In this document: positions 54,631 to 63,333 of the stretch, piece by piece
Layout of the letters: each line of letters opens with the position of its first letter
How positions within the stretch are numbered: position 1 is the first letter of the stretch
Source of the DNA: Actinomycetota bacterium
Lineage (GTDB): Bacteria; Actinomycetota; Actinomycetes; Actinomycetales; Microbacteriaceae
DNA: 64,000 nt
NCBI GenBank assembly: GCA_947449765.1
Contig: CANFSP010000001.1
Location: 124,001 to 188,000, forward strand
Reading direction: 5' to 3'
Translations under genes and position numbers: made by a program
The notes under the pieces: generated by a model
Seen by the model: only the letters and a program-made list of their open reading frames with translations
Databases searched by the model: none
What the model was told of the DNA's origin: nothing

Positions 54631-55761
54631 GTGTCGATTCCCTACGGTCGCCAATCAATCAGTGAGGCGGACATCGCAGCCGTTGCCGCTGTGATGACCA
54701 CCGATTGGCTCACCATGGGGCCGGTTCTCGCCGAGTTTGAGCAGGCTGTTGCCCAGCTGGCTCACACGCCCGCGGCCACCGCGGTGTCGTCGGGCACCTC
54801 GGCCCTGCACTGTGCCTACGCTGCCCTGGGTGTTGGTGAAGGTGACGAGGTCATCACCTCACCGATGACTTTTGTGGCCACCGCGGCAACGGCAATTGCC
54901 GAGGGCGCGAAGGTGCTTTTTGCTGACGTGCAACTCGACACCGGAAACATTGATGTCGACTCTGCCGCCGCGCTCGTGACGAGCAAAACCAAGGTCATTG
55001 CCGGCGTGGACTACGCCGGACACCCCGTCGACGCCGATGAGCTGAGCGCGCTTGCACACGGTGCCGGTGCGTTTTTCCTCGAAGACGCCGCGCACTCGAT
55101 TGCCTCCACTTATCGCGGCCGCCCGGTCGGCAGTCTCGCCGACATCACCGCGTTTTCGTTCTTTCCCACCAAGAACATGACCACCGGCGAGGGTGGTGCT
55201 GTGGTCGCACCCGACGCGGCACTGGTGGAGCGCGCGCGTCGCTTTCGCTCGCACGGTCTCGTGCGCGACAAGGCGGAGCAGCGGTACCCCGACGAGGGTC
55301 CGTGGCACCAAGAAGTGCACGAGTTCGGTCTCAACTACCGTTTGCCCGATGTGCTCGCCGCGATGGGTCTCAGCCAGATTGCGCGCATCGAGGAGTTCAA
55401 GGCGCGTCGCACCGCCATTTTTGATCGTTACACGGCAGAGCTGGCAGATGTCGACGGGCTGATTCTCCCGGCGAAGCGTGACTACGTCGACCCGATGTGG
55501 CACCTCTACCCCATTCGGGTTCAGGGTGGTCGTCGACGCGAGGTCTTCGAATTCATGCGCGCGCAAGGGGTTCTGGTTCAGGTCAACTACATCCCGGCGT
55601 ACTGGCATCCCGCCTTCGAAGATTTGGGTTACCAGCGCGGCATGTGCCCGAACGCGGAGCTCTACTACGAGCAGGAGATTTCGTTGCCGATGTATGCCGA
55701 TCTCACTCACGACCAGGTTTCCCGGGTCATTGAGGTGCTGCGCGCGGCTCTCGCCGCCTAA
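54631..55761 (+). CDS. pseC: UDP-4-amino-4,6-dideoxy-N-acetyl-beta-L-altrosamine transaminase PseC
   Basis: Second step: transaminates the PseB product at C4. The protein is 376 residues from GTG 54631 (VSIPYGRQSISEADI, the usual PseC start). SSGTSALHCAYAALGVGEGDEV, EDAAHSIASTYRGRPVG, and the PLP-Lys segment FSFFPTKNMTTGEGGAV are present. Two bases after pseB, so translationally linked. Confidence 0.93.
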   Translation: MSIPYGRQSISEADIAAVAAVMTTDWLTMGPVLAEFEQAVAQLAHTPAATAVSSGTSALHCAYAALGVGEGDEVITSPMTFVATAATAIAEGAKVLFADVQLDTGNIDVDSAAALVTSKTKVIAGVDYAGHPVDADELSALAHGAGAFFLEDAAHSIASTYRGRPVGSLADITAFSFFPTKNMTTGEGGAVVAPDAALVERARRFRSHGLVRDKAEQRYPDEGPWHQEVHEFGLNYRLPDVLAAMGLSQIARIEEFKARRTAIFDRYTAELADVDGLILPAKRDYVDPMWHLYPIRVQGGRRREVFEFMRAQGVLVQVNYIPAYWHPAFEDLGYQRGMCPNAELYYEQEISLPMYADLTHDQVSRVIEVLRAALAA

Positions 55762-55785
55762 AAGTTTTCGAACCCAGGAGAGACG

Positions 55786-56820
55786 ATGTCTAAGGTCAAC
55801 ACTTTTCCCGCGCGCGGGCCACTCATCGTTGCGGAGATCTCGGGTAACCACAACGGTTCGCTTCCTCGCGCACTCGACATCGTGCGCGCCATTGCTGACA
55901 CGGGCGCGCACGCGGTCAAGATTCAGACCTACACGGCTGACACCATCACCCTCGATGTGGATGCCCCGGCGTTCCGCATCTCCGGTGGCCACGAGCTGTG
56001 GTCGGAGCGTCGCCTCTACGAGCTCTACCAAGAAGCCCACACCCCGTGGGAGTGGCACGAACCGATCTTCTCGCTCGCAAACGACTTAGGGATGATGGCC
56101 TTCAGTACGCCATTCGACGAGACGGCCGTTGACTTTCTCGAAACCTTTGACGTGCCACTCTACAAAATCGCCTCGCTCGAAATCGTGGATTTGCCGCTGA
56201 TCAAGCAGGTTGCCGAGACGGGCAAGCCGGTCATCATTTCGGTGGGCACCGGGTCGATCGCCGAAGTTGCCGAGGCTGTGGCCGCTGCGCGAGCCGGTGG
56301 ATGCACGGACCTCACGCTCCTCGCCTGCACCAGCTCATACCCGGCACAACCCGACGATGCCAACCTGCTCCGCATGCCCGTCATGGCGGACATGTTCGGG
56401 GTCAAGGTCGGCCTCTCCGACCACACGATGGGCACGGGTGTTTCGGTGGCCGCCGCCGCACTCGGCGCGACCGTCATTGAAAAGCACGTTACTCTTCGCC
56501 GCTCCGATGGCGGCGTCGACAGCGCCTTCTCGCTCGAACCGGCCGAACTCGCGCAGTTGGTCGAGGCCTGCGACGCAGCCGTTCGTGCGCTCGGTTCGGC
56601 CAGTGCGTGGGCAACCTCCGCCGAGAACGAGTCCCTGCGCCTGCGACCCTCGCTCTACGTTGCTGAGGATGTCAAAGCCGGCGATGTCGCGGATGCGCGT
56701 AATGTGCGCTCCGTTCGCCCCGGTGGCGGCCTCCCGCCCAAAGAGATTGAGCGTGTGCACGGTCGCGTGTTCACCGCGGATGCGCCCAAAGGAACGCCCG
56801 TCAGCTGGGACCTTTTTTAG
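55786..56820 (+). CDS. pseI: Pseudaminic acid synthase PseI
   Basis: Condenses the hydrolysed 6-deoxy-diacetamido-altrose with PEP to give pseudaminic acid. The protein is 344 residues. NeuB-type barrel: IVAEISGNHNGSLPRALDI, AVKIQTYTADTITL, STPFDETAVDFLE, and metal- or PEP-binding SDHTMG. The C-terminal SAF antifreeze-like domain starts near residue 285 (LRPSLYVAEDVKAGD). CAGGAGAGA precedes ATG 55786, 24 bases after pseC. Confidence 0.93.
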   Translation: MSKVNTFPARGPLIVAEISGNHNGSLPRALDIVRAIADTGAHAVKIQTYTADTITLDVDAPAFRISGGHELWSERRLYELYQEAHTPWEWHEPIFSLANDLGMMAFSTPFDETAVDFLETFDVPLYKIASLEIVDLPLIKQVAETGKPVIISVGTGSIAEVAEAVAAARAGGCTDLTLLACTSSYPAQPDDANLLRMPVMADMFGVKVGLSDHTMGTGVSVAAAALGATVIEKHVTLRRSDGGVDSAFSLEPAELAQLVEACDAAVRALGSASAWATSAENESLRLRPSLYVAEDVKAGDVADARNVRSVRPGGGLPPKEIERVHGRVFTADAPKGTPVSWDLF

Positions 56821-56844
56821 TCCGCAGCGCTCAACCGTGTCGGC

Positions 56845-57306
56845 TCAGCGATCGAGCACGTACTGACCGACGCCGTCAATAGTGTCGGTTAGTTCGTAGC
56901 CAGCCTTCGTAAAAATCGCGATACTCGGCGCGTTCGTGGACCGAATCTGTGCGGTCGTCCCGCGCAGGTCGGGTCGGTCAACGGCGAACTGCTCGAGCCC
57001 GGCAATCAGGGTTCTGGTTCCGAAGCCCTTGCCGCGGGCATTTGGATTGAGATTGATACTCACCTCAGCGCGTTCGCCCGCCTCGTCAATGTCGAAGCGA
57101 ATCATGCCGATCGCGTTCGCTCCATCCCGAACGAGGTAAATGACTCGGCGGGGATTCTCCAGCGAGGCAGCGAACCACCGCTCATGGTCGGCCCACGCAA
57201 CCTCATCGGTGTTGAGTGATACGGCACGGGTTTGTGGGTCGTTACGCCACGCAAACAGGTCAGCCGAATCGGCCTGGGTCGCGCGGGCAACGGTGAGCTG
57301 AGACAT
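56845..57306 (-). CDS. GNAT N-acetyltransferase, PseH-like
   Basis: Likely third step: acetylates the 4-amino group of the PseC product. The protein is 153 residues. The N-terminus LFAWRNDPQTRAVSLNTDEVAWADHERWF follows the PseH pattern, and LNPNARGKGFGTRTL is the acetyl-CoA loop. Encoded opposite to pseBCI but directly behind pseI, which supports the assignment. ATG 57306 follows TAAGTT (57313-57318) by 6 bases, a leaderless layout. Confidence 0.82.
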   Translation of the reverse strand: MSQLTVARATQADSADLFAWRNDPQTRAVSLNTDEVAWADHERWFAASLENPRRVIYLVRDGANAIGMIRFDIDEAGERAEVSINLNPNARGKGFGTRTLIAGLEQFAVDRPDLRGTTAQIRSTNAPSIAIFTKAGYELTDTIDGVGQYVLDR

Positions 57307-57349
57307 GCTTCGAACTTATTGCATGAGCCCATCTGTTAGCGTGAAACGC

Positions 57350-59134
57350 GTGAAACTCCTGTTCTTCAGCCCGTTCGCCAACATCTGGGAACACGCCTTT
57401 CCCGAGGGGCTCGTGGCCGAAGGACTGCGCGACCGCGATGCCGAAATTGTGACCGTGCGCTGTGACGGACTGATGCAATCTTTTTGTGTCGCGATGAGCG
57501 CATCCGGTCTCACCGCAGCGGATACCCTGCGCAAGAAAAAGCAGGTGTGCGCCGCGTGCCGAAAACGACGTAACCTTCTCGATTCGTCGTTTGGTTTTCC
57601 GTCCGTGCTCATCGAGCGATACATTACGGCGGATGATCGCGCCGAAGCCGAGCGCATCTCAGCTGGCGCCACCCTCGAATCCTGGCCGGCCATTGCACTC
57701 GATGGTGTAGCAATCGGTCGGTATGCCGCGTATGAGTTTCTGCTCAACTACAAGGTGCTGGGTACGGAGATTTCAGCTGAGCTGTTTCCCATTTATCAGG
57801 AGCAGCTGCGGGTGAGCATCCTCGTCTTGCGTGCCAGCGCACGCATATTGGACGAGCAGCAACCCGATGCGGTCATTACCTACAACCGCCTCTACGGCGT
57901 CAACCACGCCTTTCTGGCCATCGCCGAGGCGCGTGGACTGCCGACGTACACCCTCCAGGGCGGCGGTCACGTGACCCTGCGCGGCGAAACCATGACGATG
58001 TTCTTAGACAGCAACACCCTCTTTCAAGAGCTCGACTCGGTGAACTGGCAGAGTTTTGCGTCGACGCCAGTCAACGAGTTCGAAGCCAACTTGGTGAACT
58101 CCCACCTCGACGGACTCATGGAAGCCAGCAGCGCGTTCGCCTACTCAAGTGCGTTTGAGGCCGCCGAGCCAGACGACATTCGTGCCCGCTTCAACATTGC
58201 TGAGGATGCGCCAGTTCTCCTCATCCCGATGTCGAGTGAGGACGAGCTGAATGCCGCCCAGCTTGCCGACCTGCTGCCCGACACGTCACACAAGCCCAAC
58301 CTGTTTGCCGACCAGTTCGCCTGGATTCGCTACCTGTTTGAGTTTGCACGGCAGCGCCCGGGCTACCGTTTCATCTTGCGACTGCATCCGCGCATGTTCC
58401 CCAATAAGCGCGAGAGCGTGGTGGCGCCGGTGGTGGCACGCGTGATGGCACTCATCGACGAGGCGCCAGCGAACGTCGTGATCAACCTGCCCAGTGATGA
58501 TGTGAGCATCTACGACCTACTCCAGATTGTGGATGTCGTGCTGGGCTACCGCTCGAGTGTTGGCGCGGAGTTCGCCGCCTACGGCTTACCCGTGGTGGCA
58601 CCTGCCAACAAGGATTTCTTCTCGTACCCCAGTGAGGTCAACAAGACCGCGTTCACCGAGGACGAGTTCGCTACGTTGATCGACGAGGCCGTTACCACCG
58701 GTTGGTCGCTCGAGAACATGCGCATTGTCTATCGCTGGTTCGCGTTCTTGTTCACTCGCATTGCCGTCGACTTCTCCGATTCGGTGAACGCCAAACCGAT
58801 TGCCATTCGCCCCAAGAAGCCCGGCTTGCGCCTGTGGCTCTGGCGCAAGATGGTCTACCTCATCATTCAGTTCGGTCCGCTCATTCGTGAGCGTCTCGCC
58901 CTGCGCGGGCGTAGCTCATCTGAGACGACGAAAGACATTTTCGCCGACACCATCGTGAACCGCCGGGCCAGCCTGACCGCGTCATCGAAGTGGCCCGCGC
59001 GCTCGTCGAGCCTCGAGGATGAAACGCGCCTGTTGCGCGAGCGCCTCGCTTGGCTTGAAGCCAACGCGTGGTCGGGCTATCGCTCGCGCGCCTCGCTCGC
59101 CGCAACGGTCAGTGCAGTTCTCCGCAAAAAGTGA
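57350..59134 (+). CDS. Large capsule-type GT-B glycosyltransferase
   Basis: Protein of 594 residues from GTG 57350; TAGCGT (57337-57342) lies 7 bases upstream, and the product then begins MKLLFFSPFANIWEHAF. A CAAC pair (Cys67, Cys70) in a basic stretch may bind metal. The central and C-terminal part has LQGGGHVTLRG, FILRLHPRMFPNKRES and VVLGYRSSVGAEFAAYGLPVVAP, shared with the transferase at 51010. A tail from about residue 480 has an amphipathic basic helix region (LRLWLWRKMVYLIIQFG), which may bind the membrane. Donor unknown; a nonulosonate is plausible from context. Confidence 0.72.
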   Translation: MKLLFFSPFANIWEHAFPEGLVAEGLRDRDAEIVTVRCDGLMQSFCVAMSASGLTAADTLRKKKQVCAACRKRRNLLDSSFGFPSVLIERYITADDRAEAERISAGATLESWPAIALDGVAIGRYAAYEFLLNYKVLGTEISAELFPIYQEQLRVSILVLRASARILDEQQPDAVITYNRLYGVNHAFLAIAEARGLPTYTLQGGGHVTLRGETMTMFLDSNTLFQELDSVNWQSFASTPVNEFEANLVNSHLDGLMEASSAFAYSSAFEAAEPDDIRARFNIAEDAPVLLIPMSSEDELNAAQLADLLPDTSHKPNLFADQFAWIRYLFEFARQRPGYRFILRLHPRMFPNKRESVVAPVVARVMALIDEAPANVVINLPSDDVSIYDLLQIVDVVLGYRSSVGAEFAAYGLPVVAPANKDFFSYPSEVNKTAFTEDEFATLIDEAVTTGWSLENMRIVYRWFAFLFTRIAVDFSDSVNAKPIAIRPKKPGLRLWLWRKMVYLIIQFGPLIRERLALRGRSSSETTKDIFADTIVNRRASLTASSKWPARSSSLEDETRLLRERLAWLEANAWSGYRSRASLAATVSAVLRKK

Positions 59135-59179
59135 GCCGTGGGGTGAGCCGTGACCTGAGCCAAGGGATTGGCCGCAGGC

Positions 59180-60037
59180 CTAGCCGTGGTGCATGCTCAG
59201 CGGGCCACCCGCGTAGCGCATGAGCACGTAGGGCTTGCCGTTGTCCGAGAGGATGGGGTCCAGCGCCACGCGAACCGTCTCGTACACGCCATCCTTTTTC
59301 CACTGAGCAATCATCTCGGCGGGCACAATGACCCGACGGGACTGGCGGGTGGTGAGGTGCACATCCTGACGCCACAGTTCGTCACCCTTTTCGGAGATCA
59401 CCTTGACGACGGTGTCGCCGGGGGCGGCGGCGTGGTTCATCACGACGACCATGAGTTCATCGAGCAGGTTCACATCCAGAAGGCGCCACGATTCCCATGG
59501 AGCCCGGGCCTGCGGAGCGTGGGCCAGCATCTGGTTGATCGGCCACATGGCGCCGAAAATCTTGCCGCGGTACGACTCGATGGAGTGCACGTACATGTAG
59601 TTGTCGGCGCTGTCGCGATACGACACCCAGAATGGAGTCTGAATGTTGAGAGCGCTCAAGTTCGGAATCGTCTTTAGTTTTGACTTGACCGCCTTGGGCG
59701 GGAGTACGTCGACCATCACCATGCCTTCGACGTCCATGTCGTAGCCGGCGATGTCCTCAATCTCGAGGTAGAGCTGGCCGAATGCAGGCATCTCGAAGCT
59801 CTTGTGTGCCACGATTTTGCCGTCCGAATTGCACAACCACACGCGAGCTGTGACCGGGGTGAGCTCATCCGGAAAGAACATCGAGTAGTAGTTCTGCAGG
59901 TGGACGCGCGAGCGCAGACCGGCCGTGTTCATGAAATAGTGCGCGAACGCGCGACGCGGGATGAACCCGGACTCGAGAATGCCGTTGTACCCGCGCTGCG
60001 CGAGGGGGTTTTTGGCGAGTGAACTAAGCAGAGACAT
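59180..60037 (-). CDS. Glycan-cluster protein of unknown function, two-module (b)
   Basis: Protein of 285 residues from ATG 60037, which overlaps the end of the next gene by 14 bases and has GGAG upstream. No signal peptide, membrane helix or catalytic motif. Two segments of similar pattern, near residues 62-95 (VWLCNSDGKIVAHKSFEMP) and 208-240 (VISEKGDELWRQDVHL), look like copies of a small beta-rich module; the same pattern occurs twice in the neighbouring protein. In between are HSIESYRGKIFGAMWPI and LLDVNLLDELMVVVMNHAA. I do not recognise the family. Confidence 0.65.
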   Translation of the reverse strand: MSLLSSLAKNPLAQRGYNGILESGFIPRRAFAHYFMNTAGLRSRVHLQNYYSMFFPDELTPVTARVWLCNSDGKIVAHKSFEMPAFGQLYLEIEDIAGYDMDVEGMVMVDVLPPKAVKSKLKTIPNLSALNIQTPFWVSYRDSADNYMYVHSIESYRGKIFGAMWPINQMLAHAPQARAPWESWRLLDVNLLDELMVVVMNHAAAPGDTVVKVISEKGDELWRQDVHLTTRQSRRVIVPAEMIAQWKKDGVYETVRVALDPILSDNGKPYVLMRYAGGPLSMHHG

Positions 60038-61001
60038 CGGCAAGCTCCTTTGCGCCAGCTGGCGTGAGGCTGTCGGCAATGACGTCTTCGCCAAAGACGA
60101 TTTCGTGCAGCAGCGTATTGGCCTCGAGGCGACGCTGACCGCCCCAGGTGGAGAAGTAGTAGATCGGGGGCAGCGTGTGGTCGCACGCGATGGCGCCGGT
60201 TTCCAGGTTGCGCGTCATCGAGACCGGTACGAGGCCGGCGTCGCGACAGAGCCCGAGGATCATCCCCAGACCACCGTCGGCAATGAACGAGTCGAGAAGA
60301 TTGTTCTTTTCGAGCAGCTCGCGCACGCTGATGAATCGGCAGGTCCACGCGGGCACGGTGGCCTCTCCGCGGGCGACTTTCTTGCCCGCGGGGTCGATGA
60401 GCCAGTACTCCATGTGCGCTTCGTCGGTGTAGTCGAGGCTGGTCGACGGGTTGATCACCGCAAAGAGCGTGTCGACAGTCGGCGTGACGATCGCCTTGGG
60501 AGCTTGAAGCAGAGTGGTGCGCGTCTTGTTGAAGCGGAAATCGTTTTGTGGCCCCATTTGGTAGGCCACACCGGTAATGACTCCCTTGGGCTCTTGACGG
60601 AACTCGATGAAGTCGTCAGCGGCACCAACGTGAGCCTTAAGTTCGTTCGGATCAACCGTGACGAGCTTCTGACCCACAAAGCGCGTGGGAACCATGTGTG
60701 CCACACCGAGCATGTTGCCCTTGGTCTTCACCTTGAGGTCTTTGAGCACGTCGCGCGTGTCGAGCTTGATGATGTCGCCGGGCTTCAAGTGAGCCAGCAC
60801 GGGGCTGGTGACGATGTGCTTGCCCTTGTCGTCGAAGAACGAAATCGACATCTCGAAATCGGTGGTGTACGGACCGCTCTTCAACCCGTTATTGACCGTG
60901 ATGGATGTGCCATACGACAGCTCGCCCAGAATCGGGAAAATGCAGGGGCGATAAAACAGCGGATCGAAATTCTCGACGGTCTCAGGGGCGGTTTTAGCCA
61001 C
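60024..61001 (-). CDS. Glycan-cluster protein of unknown function, two-module (a)
   Basis: Protein of 325 residues, first gene of a two-gene unit. No signal peptide or membrane segment. Module-like segments near residue 48-85 (FFDDKGKHIVTSPVLAHLKP) and 195-228 (YWLIDPAGKKVARGEATVP) resemble each other and those of the following protein. Other notable stretches are FYRPCIFPILGELSYGTS, MGPQNDFRFNKTRTTLL, and HTLPPIYYFSTWGGQRRLEAN near the end. A beta-sandwich accessory or glycan-binding role is possible; I assign no function. Confidence 0.65.
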   Translation of the reverse strand: MAKTAPETVENFDPLFYRPCIFPILGELSYGTSITVNNGLKSGPYTTDFEMSISFFDDKGKHIVTSPVLAHLKPGDIIKLDTRDVLKDLKVKTKGNMLGVAHMVPTRFVGQKLVTVDPNELKAHVGAADDFIEFRQEPKGVITGVAYQMGPQNDFRFNKTRTTLLQAPKAIVTPTVDTLFAVINPSTSLDYTDEAHMEYWLIDPAGKKVARGEATVPAWTCRFISVRELLEKNNLLDSFIADGGLGMILGLCRDAGLVPVSMTRNLETGAIACDHTLPPIYYFSTWGGQRRLEANTLLHEIVFGEDVIADSLTPAGAKELADVSA

Positions 61002-61044
61002 AAGGGTCTCCTCACCAGTTCACAGCTGTGCCAGTGAGACAAGT

Positions 61045-62004
61045 CTACCGCGCGGCGAGGGCTTGCTTACGGGCGCGCTGACGCTTGCGCGCTTCCAGCA
61101 CGGCGGTGATGGCGACACCACGCGCCACTCCGTAGGCGCTCTCTGCAAAGACGGTTTTGGCAAGCCAGGCATCACACCGTTCATCGAATTGGGGTTCACC
61201 CGAGGTCAGTTCGTCACGCGCGCCATCAAACAGCGGGAGCTCATCCCACGGCGCCTTCATCACGGTGTGTGTACCCTCGTCATAGCCCGCGTATGTCACC
61301 AGATTCGCGTTGGGCGAGAGCACAAAGCGATCGTGCGCCCACATGCTGGCAATCCAGCGATACGCCCACGTGGAGATGCGACCGGCTGCGGCATCGGCGA
61401 AGTTCTGCTTCCAGCGGAGCGCACCCATCCGAGACCCGGTGATGCGCGCTAAGTCGGATACCGAAACATTGCGCGCCCACTCGAGAGTGGGGTCGTACTG
61501 AGCCCACGCCCGATCCCAGGTCGCCCAGGCGATCGATTCGGGGTAGCGACTCAAGCGACTACCCCGAGCGCCCTGAGTCAGATGAGTTGGCGGCACGACG
61601 TTGTAACCAGAAATGTGAGCAATGCGTTCCTCGTCACGGTACCGCTCGAGCATCTCGTTGGCATACGGCAACCAGTCGTGCCCGGGAAGGGTGTCCTCCT
61701 CGAGAACGACAACCTGGCCAAAAGTGTTGACCGCGTGAGTGACCGCATCCGTGACCGCGATTTGGAGTCCGGCGTTGACCTCGCGGAAGCGCGTTTCGAC
61801 ATGGGGTGTCCACGTGATGCGTTCCACCAACGCGCGAACCGCATCCACTTTTTCGGCGTCACCGGCGATGTGCGGCTTGGGTCCGTCGACCGAAAAAATC
61901 ACGTTGCGCGGCTTGATTTCGGCGAGCCGTTCGATCAGGCGTTCCACCTTGCCGGCGCGGTTGTAGCCCAAGATGACGACGGGGGTCTCACGCACGGTAA
62001 TCAC
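61045..62004 (-). CDS. GT-A glycosyltransferase (GT2/GnT-I-like)
   Basis: About 319 residues. The nucleotide-binding start is TPVVILGYNRAGKVERLIERLAE; FSVDGPKP and VVLEEDTLPGHDWL (acidic metal-binding motif EED) follow, then HISGYNVVP and IAWATWDRAW, a pattern seen in HlpA-like/GnT-I-like transferases. The start is uncertain: GTG 62004 avoids overlap with the divergent dehydrogenase, while an ATG at 62082 would extend into it. Forms the upstream neighbour of the two-module pair on the same strand, 43 bases away. Confidence 0.8.
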   Translation of the reverse strand: MITVRETPVVILGYNRAGKVERLIERLAEIKPRNVIFSVDGPKPHIAGDAEKVDAVRALVERITWTPHVETRFREVNAGLQIAVTDAVTHAVNTFGQVVVLEEDTLPGHDWLPYANEMLERYRDEERIAHISGYNVVPPTHLTQGARGSRLSRYPESIAWATWDRAWAQYDPTLEWARNVSVSDLARITGSRMGALRWKQNFADAAAGRISTWAYRWIASMWAHDRFVLSPNANLVTYAGYDEGTHTVMKAPWDELPLFDGARDELTSGEPQFDERCDAWLAKTVFAESAYGVARGVAITAVLEARKRQRARKQALAAR

Positions 62005-62068
62005 GACACTTTCGGTAGGCTTAGGGAGGCTTTGAGTCAATTCTCCCAATACCGGAAGGCCTTCGCGC

Positions 62069-63328
62069 GTGAAAGCAGTCATTGTCGGTCTCGGCTATGT
62101 CGGGCTGCCGTTGGCCATCGCCGCCGCCGAAGCGGGAGTCCAGGTCACCGGCCTCGACAAAAACGAGGAGATTGTCAGCGGATTAACCGTGGGACGCAGT
62201 CACATTGACGACTTTACGGATGCTGACATTGCGTCGTTGGTCGCAACCGGATTCACTGCGACGACCGATTCGGCGGTGATCGCAGAAGCCGACATCGTGG
62301 TGATCTGCGTTCCCACGCCACTCAACCGAGCGGGCGAACCAGACCTCGCCGCGGTCATGGCGGCCTCGCGTGACATCGCCGCCAATGCGAGTGCCGGTCT
62401 CACCGTCGTGCTGGAGTCCACCACGTACCCGGGTACCACGGAAGAGGTTCTGCAGCCCATCCTGGAAGAGCGCGGTTTCACCATTGGATCCGACCTGTTC
62501 CTCGCCTTCTCACCTGAGCGCATCGACCCGGGCAACCCCACCTTCGGAATCACGAATACGCCGAAGATTGTTGGCGGGGTAACTAAAGCTTGCGGCGACA
62601 AGGCAGCCGCGTTTTACGAGCGCTTCATCGATACCGTGGTTCGCGCCAAGGGCACACGCGAGGCGGAGACCGCGAAGCTTCTCGAAAACACCTATCGCCA
62701 CATCAACATCGCACTCGTCAACGAGATGGCGCAACTGTGCCACGCAATGGGCATCGACATCTGGGATGTGGTTGACCTCGCCAAGACCAAGCCCTTCGGT
62801 TTCCAGTCATTCCGGCCAAGCGCGGGTGTTGGCGGGCACTGCATCCCGATTGATCCGAACTATCTCGCCTTCAAGGTTCGTGCTGAGCTCTCGCGCCCCT
62901 TCCAGTTCATTGAGCTCGCCGAAGAGGTCAACTCAGGAATGCCGGGTTACGTGGCACAGCGCATGGCCGCGCTGCTTCAGGCTCATCACAGCAACATCTC
63001 AGGTTCGACAGTTACGTTGCTCGGCGTGACGTACAAGCCGAACATTTCCGACAAACGCGAATCACCGGCTGTACCACTAGCCGAAAAGCTCATCGAACTC
63101 GGCGCAACCGTGAAATATGTTGACCCGTTTGTTGACGACTGGTCAATCAATGGTTCGCCTATTGAGCGTTTTGCCTCCGTTCAGGATGCCCTTGCCGAGT
63201 CCCACGCGGCCATCATTGTTCAGGCACACAGCGACTTCGTTGCCGCGGCTGATGTCCTCGCTTCAAGCCGCACACCGCTACTCGATGCCACGGGTCGCTT
63301 CACAGGCGAGCACCTCGAGCGGCTGTAG
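62069..63328 (+). CDS. UDP-HexNAc 6-dehydrogenase (WecC/WbpA family)
   Basis: NAD-dependent four-electron oxidation of UDP-ManNAc or UDP-GlcNAc to the uronic acid. The protein is 419 residues. VGLGYVGLPLAIAAAEAG binds NAD, CVPTPLNRAGEPDL is the class marker, catalytic Cys258 lies in GVGGHCIPIDP, and GVTYKPNISDKRESP starts the C-terminal UDP-binding domain. GTG 62069 has GGAAGG 9 bases upstream. UDP-ManNAcA or UDP-GlcNAcA is expected; the epimer cannot be read from sequence. Confidence 0.9.
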   Translation: MKAVIVGLGYVGLPLAIAAAEAGVQVTGLDKNEEIVSGLTVGRSHIDDFTDADIASLVATGFTATTDSAVIAEADIVVICVPTPLNRAGEPDLAAVMAASRDIAANASAGLTVVLESTTYPGTTEEVLQPILEERGFTIGSDLFLAFSPERIDPGNPTFGITNTPKIVGGVTKACGDKAAAFYERFIDTVVRAKGTREAETAKLLENTYRHINIALVNEMAQLCHAMGIDIWDVVDLAKTKPFGFQSFRPSAGVGGHCIPIDPNYLAFKVRAELSRPFQFIELAEEVNSGMPGYVAQRMAALLQAHHSNISGSTVTLLGVTYKPNISDKRESPAVPLAEKLIELGATVKYVDPFVDDWSINGSPIERFASVQDALAESHAAIIVQAHSDFVAAADVLASSRTPLLDATGRFTGEHLERL

Positions 63329-63333
63329 CAGTC

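Noticed and set aside
53657-56058. Two long minus-strand frames opposite pseB and pseC
   Set aside because: Translations are low-information shadows, while pseB and pseC carry all catalytic motifs.
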